Below are positions 42,611 to 51,233 of a stretch of 64,000 nucleotides of DNA, piece by piece. A program made the position numbers and the translations under genes. This DNA comes from UBA1568 sp964488025. GTDB lineage: Bacteria > Patescibacteriota > Minisyncoccia > Moranbacterales > UBA1568. The stretch is from the NCBI GenBank assembly GCA_964488025.1, contig CAZATJ010000001.1:1-64000 (forward strand), given 5' to 3'. Position 1 is the first letter of the stretch, and each line of letters begins with the position of its first letter. Under the pieces are notes generated by a model. That model was given only the letters and a program-made list of their open reading frames with translations, did no database searches and had not been told where the DNA came from.

Positions 42611-44068
42611 CTAGCGCCGGCGCTCTTTCCACGTATACCGTTCGAAATGCGTCCAGTTAGCCACAAACTTCCGCAAGTACCCCAGGGTTTCCCACTTGAG
42701 CGCCAATGGTTGGCCCCGTCTGATAGCCAAATTCTTGGCTTTAATCCACCGAGTAAACTCCTGCCACGGAAAAGTATCAAAGCGCGGACGCAGGATACCG
42801 CGGAGACTCTGAAACTCATTCATCAGCTTCGCCAGGCCTCGTGCCTGTGATGGACCGCCATTATAGGCCATGGCCGGAAACAACAGGCCGATTCGCTGAT
42901 CATCTACGAAAACCTGTCGAACCCAGTCAGGCATCTTGGGTGAAGAAAGCTCGTAATCAATGAGTAGTGCCGCGGCCTTGGCACTATTTCGAAAGCTCTG
43001 GGTTCCGCGCCTGAAATCAGGATCAAGAGACCCTTCCGGATACTTATGACGCATTGCATCGTAAGTACCAGGATTCAGTTGCACCAACATCTTCTTCGGA
43101 TGCCTCGGGTCAGGAACACTCACCCGTGTTCCTTTATTGGTGAACTGATAGGCCCCACAAGCTCCGGCCGTCGAGCAAATGTAGCGGTATGCGTCAAGTC
43201 CGTTCAGCACAAACTCGGTCAACACCGCATCAGTCACCTGTTCATCCCGCTCGTAGAGAGGCTGGGGGAGCAATTTTTCGCACCCAGGATCACGCTCGGC
43301 AAGCAGACAGGGATCCGTCTGCTCCGTCACGAGAAAATTGACAAGCGCTTCCGGCGTAATGATGTCCGCCACCAATTTTCCTGGAAGCGCCTTCGAATGC
43401 ACCTGGCTGTTTCGAAGTTCATCGAGCCCCTCTGTTGCCGCCTCCAGAACATGCATTCTCCCGAGCCAGCCGAATTCGTCGTTAGCCAAATAGGGAGGGG
43501 TCGCCAGGTACACCTTGGGCTCTGCCTCACGAGTCATCGCCTTCACGCCTCTGGAGCGGAAAACCGGCGGAACAGAAAGGTGCTTGGCCGCATATACATA
43601 GAGCTTGCGGTCGCCACAAGTGACTGAAAAAACGAACTTGATGAAGGTTTGCCCCTTAATGCGAACCACCTGACACGACGGATCGTGACTACTCCGGACA
43701 TTGGGCTGGAAGGTGTCGTTCCCTACCATCGGCATATCAAGCACGATGGTGTGAAGCCGATTGTCCCCCGGATCGTAAACGATTAGGGCGAATTCGCGGC
43801 GCACCAATCTCCGCGTCACCTCTGGCTTACCGTTTTTCTTGCGACGTTGTTCGGTGATCTCAAAAATCTGAAGCGAGACATCCTTCGCGATTTCCCGGGC
43901 TTCACGAAGCTTGCGGCACAGTTTGATGTGACTGACCAGACGTTCACATGATGGCAGTGCCCGCCCTTGTTCCTCTTCAATCCGCTTCTGGTAGTCAACT
44001 CCCCGCGCCAACACGATGCTGGTGATACAAGCAAGAGAAAAAACCGCAGAGATAGAAAGGTACTTCAT
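42611..44068 (-). CDS. Secreted lytic transglycosylase-like protein
   Basis: 485 residues, preceded by AGAGGAG before the ATG. The N-terminus is a signal peptide (about 1-21). Residues 280-410 hold an SLT-like core: GACGAYQFTN (302-311), a gap, then FPAMAYNGGPSQARGL (397-412), as in the AYNAGP motif. The catalytic Glu may be Glu285 or Glu249; neither sits at the usual distance, so activity is uncertain. The N-terminal 200 residues are not recognised. Ten or more cysteines suggest disulfides outside the cell. It is flanked by terminators on both sides. Confidence 0.72.
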   Translation of the reverse strand: MKYLSISAVFSLACITSIVLARGVDYQKRIEEEQGRALPSCERLVSHIKLCRKLREAREIAKDVSLQIFEITEQRRKKNGKPEVTRRLVRREFALIVYDPGDNRLHTIVLDMPMVGNDTFQPNVRSSHDPSCQVVRIKGQTFIKFVFSVTCGDRKLYVYAAKHLSVPPVFRSRGVKAMTREAEPKVYLATPPYLANDEFGWLGRMHVLEAATEGLDELRNSQVHSKALPGKLVADIITPEALVNFLVTEQTDPCLLAERDPGCEKLLPQPLYERDEQVTDAVLTEFVLNGLDAYRYICSTAGACGAYQFTNKGTRVSVPDPRHPKKMLVQLNPGTYDAMRHKYPEGSLDPDFRRGTQSFRNSAKAAALLIDYELSSPKMPDWVRQVFVDDQRIGLLFPAMAYNGGPSQARGLAKLMNEFQSLRGILRPRFDTFPWQEFTRWIKAKNLAIRRGQPLALKWETLGYLRKFVANWTHFERYTWKERRR

Positions 44069-44131
44069 GGTTTGTCTCCTCTTGAGAACAGCCTTGATAC
44101 CTGAAACCTACCATGCTCTGAAACAAAAGAA

Positions 44132-44156
44132 AAGAAGCGTTTTCTCACGCTTCTTT
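44132..44156 (-). terminator. Terminator after the phosphatase gene
   Basis: Minus strand AAGAAGCGT / ACGCTTCTT stem followed by TTCTTTTG, starting at the stop codon. Confidence 0.75.
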
Positions 44157-44725
44157 CAAACCTCCCACACCACTTCAGTACACGAGCCCTTCTTGGGGTA
44201 CCAGCCCTCCGCCGCACGACCCGGACCTTCTCCGGTCAGTATGCCGTGAAGCTGTTCAAGCGGGTCACCATGAGAAACCAGAATCACTTTTTTCCCGAGA
44301 TGCTGTTCTTTCAATTCATCGAGGAATCCATCAAGCCGACTCCGAACATGCAGGATACTTTCCATACCATCTTCTTTATCAGGAGAAAGACGCATCTGCG
44401 GCTCTGGATACTTCTTGAGAAGTTCCCGCTGGTTCCGTTCATTAAATCGCCCCATCCCCACTTCCCATAAGCGATCATCAAGACTGATAGGGAGTCCAGT
44501 CGCCTGCGCGATGATTTCAGCCGTTTCCTTGGCACGGAGAATCGGCGAACTATAGAGCACATCAGCCTGTACTGTAGCCAGGTATTTTGCTACCTTGGCC
44601 ACTTGCTCTTTCCCATGTTCAGTCAGTGAATATTCCTTTTGCACCGGAGCGGAATTGAGAATATGACGAACATTATTCTCCGCTTCGCCGTGCCGTACCA
44701 GATAAAAAGTTATTTTCTCGGCCAT
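44156..44725 (-). CDS. Histidine phosphatase family protein
   Basis: 189 residues. LVRHGEAENN has the phospho-accepting His, YSSPILRAKETAEII the second Arg, and LVSHGDPLEQL the second His. It belongs to the phosphoglycerate-mutase-like branch, which includes phosphatases for sugars, alpha-ribazole or nucleotides. The substrate cannot be told. It follows argS and a 51-residue protein, with four bases between. Confidence 0.9.
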   Translation of the reverse strand: MAEKITFYLVRHGEAENNVRHILNSAPVQKEYSLTEHGKEQVAKVAKYLATVQADVLYSSPILRAKETAEIIAQATGLPISLDDRLWEVGMGRFNERNQRELLKKYPEPQMRLSPDKEDGMESILHVRSRLDGFLDELKEQHLGKKVILVSHGDPLEQLHGILTGEGPGRAAEGWYPKKGSCTEVVWEV

Positions 44726-44729
44726 ATTG

Positions 44730-44885
44730 CTAATAGATCAGGTGGTAGATATCAACTCCTGCCGCCACAATAAACAATAGTGCTGTCGACCCGACAATTT
44801 TCATGACAAACATAATGACGTCCTCATCCCAGGTGCGCTTCTTCTTATATTTTTCCCGATACTTCTTCGGTAAACGATGAATCAT
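44730..44885 (-). CDS. 51-residue single-span membrane protein
   Basis: MIHRLPKKYREKYKKKRTW at the start is very basic, then one membrane helix (VMKIVGSTALLFIVAAGVDI) and a short tail. It fits between argS (23 bases) and the phosphatase gene (4 bases) on the same strand, so it is probably co-translated. AAGAAG lies before the ATG. Unknown function. Confidence 0.65.
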   Translation of the reverse strand: MIHRLPKKYREKYKKKRTWDEDVIMFVMKIVGSTALLFIVAAGVDIYHLIY

Positions 44886-44908
44886 TTTTCTACTTCTTTA
44901 TTTTTATT

Positions 44909-46627
44909 TTACATTTTCTCCGGCGCGCCGATACCCATGAGACCAAGTGTCTCGGCCAAAACTTTTCGTACCGCAAACACGAGTTTCAACCGCTCACTTG
45001 ATAATTCTATGTTCTCCTCATCAACTACTTTACAGTCACTATAAAAAGAGTGAAACCGATCGGCAAGACGCAAGGCGTAGTGAGCGAGTTTATGCGTTTC
45101 GTAACTCTCGCGCACCTCAAGCAATAACTCTGGAAATTTTGAAACCTCACGCATCAAATCCTTTTCTTTTTCCTCAAACATTCTCTCTTGAATAGGCTCA
45201 TTTTCAAAAGATATATTTTTTTCTTTTGCCTTTGCAAGAATACTGACAATACGAGCGTGGGCATACTGGACATAGGATCCCGTCGCGCCGTCTAAACGTA
45301 TCGATTCGTCCATATCAAACTCTATCTTACTCCCGGCGCCGTGCTTCAGCATAGCAAACTTTATTGCGCCAATAGCAATCTCTTGAGGATTCGGCGAGTC
45401 AGGAAACTGTAGGCCTACTCTTGTTGTCATCTCATCAATCAATACCTGTGCCGGAATAATATTTCCCTTACGAGATGACATGCTTTCACCACCCTTCAGC
45501 GCCACAAACTCATACCCGCAGTGCACCATTTTCTTATGAAAACCATACAGCTCCAATATTCGAAACAATTGCTTGAAATACAAGCTCTGTCTGACATCAA
45601 TAATATAGACACTCCGGTCAATGCCAAAATCCTCAAATTTCTTTTTGGCGAGCGGAATATCTTTCAATCCATACAAGATTCCACCGTCTTTCCGCACTAA
45701 CACCAAAACCCCAAGATTATACTGCTCAAGGTTAGCTATTACAGCCCCCTCGCTTTTTTCCACTACACCTTTTTCCAAAAGCTCAGGAAGAAGTTTTTTA
45801 CCAGCCTGCTCTTCAATGCTTTCATAAAAATACTCGTCAAAAGAAACTCCGAGCTCCGTGTATATTTTTTGAAACTCATCCAGAGACCATCCTCTCGTCT
45901 TGTCCCAGAGATTCACCAACGCCTTGTCTCCGTCATCAAATTTCTTCTGAACAGCCTTAAACGCCTCTTCATACTCAGGGTTTTCTTCAATCTTCTGAGT
46001 CGCCTCCGAGTATACCCTCCCCAAAAACTCTGCCTTATTTGAGATACTATCCAGGTCTTCATCGGCATGAAATGTCACCAACCCCCACAGGCATTTGGCA
46101 ATATGCGTCCCAGTATCACCAATATAATTTGCTGAAATCACCTCATCTCCAGTTTTTCTTAAAACATTTACGATAGTACTCCCGATGAACACGTTTCGTA
46201 GATGGCCAATATGGAATTCCTTATGAGTATTAGGCTGGGAATATTCCACCATAACCTTTTCATTCTCTATGAGCTGTTCGAATTGAGGAAAGTTACTCTG
46301 GACCACAGATGAGATAACATTTTGAAAATAACTCGCAGGAAAATAAAAATTAATGTACCCTGGTGCCACCACCTCTATTTTTTGAAAACTGTTGTTTTCA
46401 CTCTGAGTCACATCGAAGAGTCGGCCTTTCAGAAGTTCTGCAATTTCCATCGGACTCTTCTTGACTAATTTCGCCAGCACCAAAGCGATATTGGTGGTAT
46501 ATTCCCCGAACTGTTCATCTCTAGGTCGCTCTACCCGGATTTCCGGCATCGCAAAAAGAGGCAGTTCCCCTGCCCGTTGCAACGCCTCGAGTACTTCCTT
46601 GATTTTTTGTTCCAGCATTTGCTTCAT
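44909..46627 (-). CDS. argS: Arginyl-tRNA synthetase
   Basis: 572 residues, class I. The Add-1 domain is followed by the HIGH-type motif in QPNTHKEFHIGHLRNVFIG. SSRKGNIIPAQVLIDE replaces KMSKS, as is normal in ArgRS. The DALR anticodon-binding domain ends the protein (HYALRLADRFHSFYSDC). Starts with MKQMLEQKIKEVLEAL. Confidence 0.98.
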   Translation of the reverse strand: MKQMLEQKIKEVLEALQRAGELPLFAMPEIRVERPRDEQFGEYTTNIALVLAKLVKKSPMEIAELLKGRLFDVTQSENNSFQKIEVVAPGYINFYFPASYFQNVISSVVQSNFPQFEQLIENEKVMVEYSQPNTHKEFHIGHLRNVFIGSTIVNVLRKTGDEVISANYIGDTGTHIAKCLWGLVTFHADEDLDSISNKAEFLGRVYSEATQKIEENPEYEEAFKAVQKKFDDGDKALVNLWDKTRGWSLDEFQKIYTELGVSFDEYFYESIEEQAGKKLLPELLEKGVVEKSEGAVIANLEQYNLGVLVLVRKDGGILYGLKDIPLAKKKFEDFGIDRSVYIIDVRQSLYFKQLFRILELYGFHKKMVHCGYEFVALKGGESMSSRKGNIIPAQVLIDEMTTRVGLQFPDSPNPQEIAIGAIKFAMLKHGAGSKIEFDMDESIRLDGATGSYVQYAHARIVSILAKAKEKNISFENEPIQERMFEEKEKDLMREVSKFPELLLEVRESYETHKLAHYALRLADRFHSFYSDCKVVDEENIELSSERLKLVFAVRKVLAETLGLMGIGAPEKM

Positions 46628-46668
46628 AATCCATATCGTAGCCCAAAAAAGCCAAAAATGAAAGGCTT

Positions 46669-47706
46669 CTATTGCGCGAGAGCGATTTTCTTTTTGAAGG
46701 CGGCTTGGTTTTTAGGGAGTGACTTTCCTTTACGGCGCTTCGCCTGCTCCACTTCGGGCAGTGCAACAATCGCTTGGCATTCGACACCACAACAACCAGC
46801 AAACTTTTCTTTACAATCCGAACACTGAATGAACAAGAGGTTGCACTCGACGTTGGCACAGTTGGTATAGTCGTCACAAACACTGTCGCACTGATAGCAC
46901 TGCGCCAGCACGTCATCGGTGATGCGCTCACCCAGACGCTCGTCGAAGACGAAGTTCTTGCCCTTGAATTTCGATACCAGCCCTTCACGCTCGATCTGGT
47001 GCTTGTAGTCGATGATCCCTCCATGGAGCTGATAGACGTACTGAAAGCCGTGATGCCTCAGATACGAACTCGCCTTCTCGCAGCGGATACCACCGGTACA
47101 GTAGAGTAATACTTTTTTTCCTTCTTTCCCCTTCAGTGCCTCTTTCGCTAAAGGAAGCTCTTCCCGAAAGGTGTAGGCATTCGGGGTGAGCGCGTTTTCA
47201 AAATGCCCAATGACCGACTCATAGTTGTTACGCATATCAACGACCACTGTCTCTGGCCCCTCCAGCAGCGCATTCCATTCCCGTGCGGACAGATGCGTCC
47301 CGACGTTGGTCACATCATAGTCTTCTGGCTTCAAACCATCGGCTACAATCTGGCGCTTCACCTTGATCGTCAGTTTCCAAAAGGCATCGTTTTTTTGTTC
47401 CACGCCGACCTTGAACGGCACGCCCATAAATTCCGGCCGTTTATACAAAAGCTCCTGAAATTTCTCAAAGTTTATTTCTGGCACGCTCATCTGGGCATTG
47501 ATACCCTCAGTAGCCACATAGATCCGTCCGAGAACACCAAGCGCCTGCCACTCGGCAAACAATTCATTACGCAAAGCCTGCGGGTCGCCGATAATGACAT
47601 AACGATAAAAAGAAATCACCCGTCGTGAAAACGGCTCCTCGGCCAATTTCCCGAGAGCCTCTTCCTTGGATATATGATTGCGGAGTTGATGTGGAGTATT
47701 TACCAT
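46669..47706 (-). CDS. trhO: tRNA uridine(34) hydroxylase TrhO (rhodanese family)
   Basis: 345 residues from the ATG at 47706 (MVNTPHQLRNH). TrhO makes 5-hydroxyuridine at tRNA position 34 without oxygen-dependent helpers other than O2. The rhodanese domain has the active loop YCTGGIRCEK (Cys203, with Cys209). A C-terminal cysteine-rich part (CYQCDSVCDDYTNCANVEC) is typical of the YceA group. FYRYVIIGDP and YVATEGINAQMS are N-domain signatures. Confidence 0.94.
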   Translation of the reverse strand: MVNTPHQLRNHISKEEALGKLAEEPFSRRVISFYRYVIIGDPQALRNELFAEWQALGVLGRIYVATEGINAQMSVPEINFEKFQELLYKRPEFMGVPFKVGVEQKNDAFWKLTIKVKRQIVADGLKPEDYDVTNVGTHLSAREWNALLEGPETVVVDMRNNYESVIGHFENALTPNAYTFREELPLAKEALKGKEGKKVLLYCTGGIRCEKASSYLRHHGFQYVYQLHGGIIDYKHQIEREGLVSKFKGKNFVFDERLGERITDDVLAQCYQCDSVCDDYTNCANVECNLLFIQCSDCKEKFAGCCGVECQAIVALPEVEQAKRRKGKSLPKNQAAFKKKIALAQ

Positions 47707-47748
47707 ACGTTTTATCCTATCGCACCCAAGCCAAAAAGTGAAGCAAAA

Positions 47749-47787
47749 AGAAAAAACTGCCGGCACCCTCTTTGGGGCACCCGGCAG
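47749..47787 (-). terminator. Terminator after the HhH-GPD gene
   Basis: Minus strand stem CTGCCGGGTGCCC... / ...GGGTGCCGGCAG, then TTTTTTC. Confidence 0.92.
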
Positions 47788-47794
47788 CTATCGG

Positions 47795-48754
47795 TCAGTT
47801 GACGGCTTGCTGGAAAAGTGGCATGTGGCCAGCGAAGAGAAGTTCCCTTTCGCCACCCCGACGATGACGCGGCGCATCAAAGTCCCAGAGACCCTTCTTC
47901 ATATAGGTGAGGGTTGAGATGGAGCCACCACAGTCGGCGTAGGAAGGACACAGCTGCTTCACTGCTTTGTTTCGATAGCAACCACTGCAACAACGGTTGC
48001 CCAAAAACCAGATGGCGTGGGAAAGCTCAAGTGCCGGAATACCTTCTTCGCGGCACAGGCGACACAGAAATGGACGCACTACTCGCTCGACCTCCTCATT
48101 GGTCACCGTACCGACACTGGTGATGATGCCGGTCGAAATGAGGAAACGCTGCACATGGACATCAACCGGAAAAGCATCCTTGGGCATCTGCATGATCCCC
48201 AACTCCTCGTAATACAACGCGAGAAGCGAGAGGATCTTCGGACCAAAACCCGGCAGTCGATCCCCATCACGGCTCGGCTTGAACCGCAGTACGTCATCAA
48301 TGAGGCCGCCACCAATCTGATAGATACTGAGCGGATTCCCAGCAAACTTCCCGAACAGTGTTTTGGCACAACGTGGCCAATAGCGGGCTGATTGGGCTGG
48401 CGAGCCGACTTTTTCGGCACTCAACTTTTCGGCAATGCGATCAGGACGCATCCGAGCGGCAGCTTCCGTGTACAACTGAGGGAATCGTCTCCTCAGATTG
48501 ACATGGCTCTCATAGACCCGCGCGCTCTCCTCACGGCGATCAGTCATCGCCGAGAAAAAGAGCCAGCACTGATGCTCGACACTGCCTGGCAGCATCCTCT
48601 TCGGAATGAATACGCGCTGCACGGCATGGTCAGCGCGATTCACATACCGATACAGACCGTCGGATGCTATGACCGCGCCATAGAGTTCACGAATCACGCG
48701 CCGAGCCCGATCGCTATCTACGGTAATTTCAGAACGGTACTTCGTTTTGTTCAC
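47795..48754 (-). CDS. HhH-GPD superfamily DNA glycosylase-like protein
   Basis: 319 residues from a GTG at 48754, chosen because AAAGGAA lies just before it; a TTG five codons earlier has no site. LPGFGPKILSLL is the helix-hairpin-helix with the catalytic-type Lys (about 173). FPVDVHVQRFLISTG supplies the catalytic Asp (about 198). A cysteine cluster follows (CRLC, then CCSGC and two more Cys), which may hold an iron-sulfur cluster. This fits a base-excision repair glycosylase/lyase. The N-terminal 120 residues are not recognised. The start overlaps the upstream gene by 26 bases. Confidence 0.8.
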   Translation of the reverse strand: MNKTKYRSEITVDSDRARRVIRELYGAVIASDGLYRYVNRADHAVQRVFIPKRMLPGSVEHQCWLFFSAMTDRREESARVYESHVNLRRRFPQLYTEAAARMRPDRIAEKLSAEKVGSPAQSARYWPRCAKTLFGKFAGNPLSIYQIGGGLIDDVLRFKPSRDGDRLPGFGPKILSLLALYYEELGIMQMPKDAFPVDVHVQRFLISTGIITSVGTVTNEEVERVVRPFLCRLCREEGIPALELSHAIWFLGNRCCSGCYRNKAVKQLCPSYADCGGSISTLTYMKKGLWDFDAPRHRRGGERELLFAGHMPLFQQAVN

Positions 48755-49688
48755 GGAATTTCCTTTCAAGTATAACTTCTAGGACGACAGCACCCTTGGC
48801 ATGCACCTTAGGCTGATCAACGATCCGACAGTGGATGCTTTGAAACGGTTTCAACGCCACCGCTTGCAGCCTCCTCAAGAGTCGAGTGTCATCGTTTTCC
48901 TCTTCCAGACGGAGAGAGAATATCGAGTCCATCCGCTCAAGCAAAAGACGCGCACGTGAATTGACCGGAAATGTTTCGACCAATGCTCGTCGGTAGGCGG
49001 GGTTGTGGTAATTCTTGCTAGCGATAAGCTCTGCCGCTTTTGATACTCCAGTCAAACCTCGGATCTGTTTATCGGACTTGCCAAGCTTGTAATGCCCAAT
49101 CCAACGGTTGATACACCAGACATGCCAGCGAATGTATTTTTCACGGCGATACCAGATGTCCTCAGCCAATACCTGACGATATAGGAGCCGGTCGGACTTA
49201 TCTACGGTACAGTAAAGCCCTCGTTCCACCCAACCCGCTCCACTTTTCAGATATCGTTTTTCTCGGCTCTCTGGCTTCCACGTCTCCCGACGTTCGAGGA
49301 CTATCTGAGCCAGGCACTGCTCGATAAGCGGATACGCCACCCGAAGCTCATGGTCGGATATCTTGCGAACCCTGACTCTGTCTTTGAGGAACCAACGTCC
49401 ATCTCCTGACCGTTTTCGCTCCTCCAGCTGCATGTATGGGCGAGTCCGGAAATAACCAATCTCAAGCAAGACAGCCTGGTCAACCAGTACACCTTGATGG
49501 CGCACCGGCCCAAGCACTGCAACGAGATGTGCGAAAGGCTGACCTGTACGGAACAAGTGTCCGTTGTCTATTACTCTTGGGACGCCTCCTTCAAGGACGA
49601 TGGAAAAACGGGCATATTGACGCATATTTTCAGCGTCACGCTTAATCTTTCCGAGCGTTACCACTCGGACAGCACTTTCTGTCTTCAT
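48729..49688 (-). CDS. Unknown protein, partner of the HhH-GPD gene
   Basis: 319 residues from the ATG at 49688 (MKTESAVRVVTLGKIK); a TTG at 49712 is also open. No membrane segment or signal peptide. The protein is Arg-rich and mostly soluble. A central stretch with many aromatic residues (KYIRWHVWCINRWIGHYKLG) is notable. Because the following glycosylase gene overlaps its end, the two are probably translated together, which suggests a repair-related role, but I recognise no family. Own promoter at 49732-49760. Confidence 0.7.
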   Translation of the reverse strand: MKTESAVRVVTLGKIKRDAENMRQYARFSIVLEGGVPRVIDNGHLFRTGQPFAHLVAVLGPVRHQGVLVDQAVLLEIGYFRTRPYMQLEERKRSGDGRWFLKDRVRVRKISDHELRVAYPLIEQCLAQIVLERRETWKPESREKRYLKSGAGWVERGLYCTVDKSDRLLYRQVLAEDIWYRREKYIRWHVWCINRWIGHYKLGKSDKQIRGLTGVSKAAELIASKNYHNPAYRRALVETFPVNSRARLLLERMDSIFSLRLEEENDDTRLLRRLQAVALKPFQSIHCRIVDQPKVHAKGAVVLEVILERKFREQNEVPF

Positions 49689-49731
49689 GGCAATCTCACT
49701 TTCTCTGAACAAGTTGTTAAGGTAGTTTTTC

Positions 49732-49760
49732 AGTCTACCTAATCGTCATAAAAGAGTCAA
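49732..49760 (-). promoter_or_regulatory. Promoter of the unknown/HhH-GPD pair
   Basis: Minus strand TTGACT, 17-bp spacer, TAGACT. The -35 directly follows the T-run of the upstream terminator. Confidence 0.8.
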
Positions 49761-49801
49761 AAAGAAAAGCCGCCGAGCACCGTGATCGGTGGCTGGGCGG
49801 C
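49761..49801 (-). terminator. Terminator after the gene at 49837
   Basis: Minus strand GCCGCC...CACCG ATCA CGGTG...GGCGGC, then TTTTCTTTTT. Confidence 0.9.
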
Positions 49802-49836
49802 GAGATTGATGGGTCGAGGTGAGAGTAATGGCCGAG

Positions 49837-50235
49837 CTAGGAAACCCGCCTCAGTCTGCGGCGCTTGAGCTGCAGGGGCTGCCGTTCGACGGTCCCTCTC
49901 TTCCCAAAATGAACGTACGGGATCTGCACCTCATCGCCCACGGCCAGGCGCTCGAAGTGTTCCTTTGACATCTTGAGAGTGAGCACTGATGGAAGGCTAT
50001 AGTGCCGGGCGTCTTCACCCAAAAAGAAATCAAATCCTTCCCGTTGGGCATGGCTCAGACTGACCCGCACCTGGTAGACCTTCGCGAGGAAGAGACCCAA
50101 GCGGAAGATCCGCAGTCTCGGCAGGCGAACCACTCGAAGCTCCTCGATCACCCCTGTGATCTGGTACTTGCGCTGGCGGTTGAAATCAACCACGGGGCCC
50201 CGTGTTCCATTCTTCACTGACTGATTCATGATCAT
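49837..50235 (-). CDS. Small unknown protein
   Basis: 132 residues from the ATG at 50235 (MIMNQSVKNGTRGPVVDFNR); an ATG two codons later is also possible. The sequence is basic, with a beta-rich middle (VYQVRVSLSHAQREGFDFFL) and the end QPLQLKRRRLRRVS. The very basic tail could bind nucleic acid. It is a monocistronic gene with a good promoter and terminator, divergent from smpB. No family recognised. Confidence 0.65.
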   Translation of the reverse strand: MIMNQSVKNGTRGPVVDFNRQRKYQITGVIEELRVVRLPRLRIFRLGLFLAKVYQVRVSLSHAQREGFDFFLGEDARHYSLPSVLTLKMSKEHFERLAVGDEVQIPYVHFGKRGTVERQPLQLKRRRLRRVS

Positions 50236-50315
50236 TACACAACTCTCTCGAAAAACGGCTTCTAAAGAAGCCTGGTTAAGGAACGGCAAAACTTTTCCAC
50301 GATTTGTGGTAACCC

Positions 50316-50344
50316 ATTCTAGCATGTTTTTTGTAAAAAGTCAA
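50316..50344 (-). promoter_or_regulatory. Promoter of the gene at 49837
   Basis: Minus strand TTGACT, 17-bp spacer, TAGAAT. Confidence 0.82.
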
Positions 50345-50406
50345 TAGGTGAGGTGTAAAGCTTGCTTATTTGAGCCAAATATGGGAAAGTACGAGTATAA
50401 AAACCT

Positions 50407-50850
50407 ATGACTACTATAGCCCAGAACAAACGAGCGGGATTTGATTACGCTCTCGAAGGACGCTTCGAGGCTGGTTTGATATTGACTGGCGCCGAGGTCA
50501 AATCGGTCAAAACCGGCCACGCCAGCCTGAAGGGCGCCTATGTTACCGTTCATAACAATGAGCTCTATCTGACCAATGCCTTGATCCCCCGCTACGCCCA
50601 CGCTCACCGTGATACCAAACACGACGATAGCAGACCACGGAAGCTTCTTCTCCGCAAACGGGAAATCGGCTCTCTCATCGGAAAATACCGCACCGAAGGC
50701 TTGACACTCGTCCCGATTCGGTTGTATACTAAGAAGCAACTTGTGAAGCTCGAGTTTGCTATTGGGAAAGGGAAGAAAGAATACGACCGCCGCGCCGACA
50801 TCGGCAAACGCGACGCCAAGCGCCGCATCGAACGAGCGATGAGAACTTAG
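50407..50850 (+). CDS. smpB: SsrA-binding protein SmpB
   Basis: 147 residues. SmpB binds tmRNA and acts with it to rescue stalled ribosomes. NKRAGFDYALEGRFEAGLIL, TGAEVKSVKTGHASLKGAYV, IPRYAHAH and KLLLRKREI are family signatures, and the basic C-terminal tail (RDAKRRIERAMRT) enters the decoding site. TATAAA lies just six bases before the ATG, so the mRNA may be leaderless. The tmRNA gene lies 380 bases downstream, with a GIY-YIG gene between. Confidence 0.97.
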   Translation: MTTIAQNKRAGFDYALEGRFEAGLILTGAEVKSVKTGHASLKGAYVTVHNNELYLTNALIPRYAHAHRDTKHDDSRPRKLLLRKREIGSLIGKYRTEGLTLVPIRLYTKKQLVKLEFAIGKGKKEYDRRADIGKRDAKRRIERAMRT

Positions 50851-50861
50851 CTGAAACATCT

Positions 50862-51110
50862 ATGTTTTATGTTTATGTTCTGAGGAGTCTCAAGGATAAA
50901 AAGCTGTACATTGGATATACGAATAATTTGAAGCGTCGTTTCGAAGAGCATAACGCTGGAAGAAACGAGGTGACAAAAGAACGGAGGCCGTTCCTTCTTT
51001 TGTACTACGAGGCCTGCATTCACAGAGAAGATGCTCTCAAGAGAGAACTTCAATTGAAGACTGGCTTCGGTAGACAATACCTCAAAAGACGCTTAAGCGA
51101 CCTTCCCTAG
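50862..51110 (+). CDS. Small GIY-YIG nuclease-domain protein, copy 2
   Basis: 82 residues, one GIY-YIG domain: YVYVLRS, KLYIGYTNNLKRRFEEHNAG with the YIG Gly and the conserved Arg, YYEACIHREDALKREL with the likely catalytic Glu. It is similar to the copy at 8086. It is inserted between smpB (11 bases before) and the tmRNA gene, so both GIY-YIG genes in this window sit next to a structural RNA gene. It is followed by two tandem palindromes. Confidence 0.9.
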   Translation: MFYVYVLRSLKDKKLYIGYTNNLKRRFEEHNAGRNEVTKERRPFLLLYYEACIHREDALKRELQLKTGFGRQYLKRRLSDLP

Positions 51111-51149
51111 AAGATCGCGCTTACACTCTTTCGGATGGAGGCGGCCTAG

Positions 51150-51181
51150 CCCGCCCACATCGCGAAGCGAAGTGTGGCGGG
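51150..51181. repeat. GC-rich palindrome 1 before the tmRNA gene
   Basis: CCCGCCCACAT / AGTGTGGCGGG arms around CGCGAAGCGA. Confidence 0.88.
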
Positions 51182-51191
51182 TAAAGGCAAG

Positions 51192-51233
51192 CCCCGCCAT
51201 ACTCTGCAAACAGAGTTTGCAGTGTAGGCGGGG
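51192..51233. repeat. GC-rich palindrome 2, overlapping the tmRNA 5' end
   Basis: CCCCGCCATACTCTGCAAAC and GTTTGCAGTGTAGGCGGGG form an almost perfect 19-20-bp hairpin. Its last four bases are the first four of the mature tmRNA. Confidence 0.88.
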
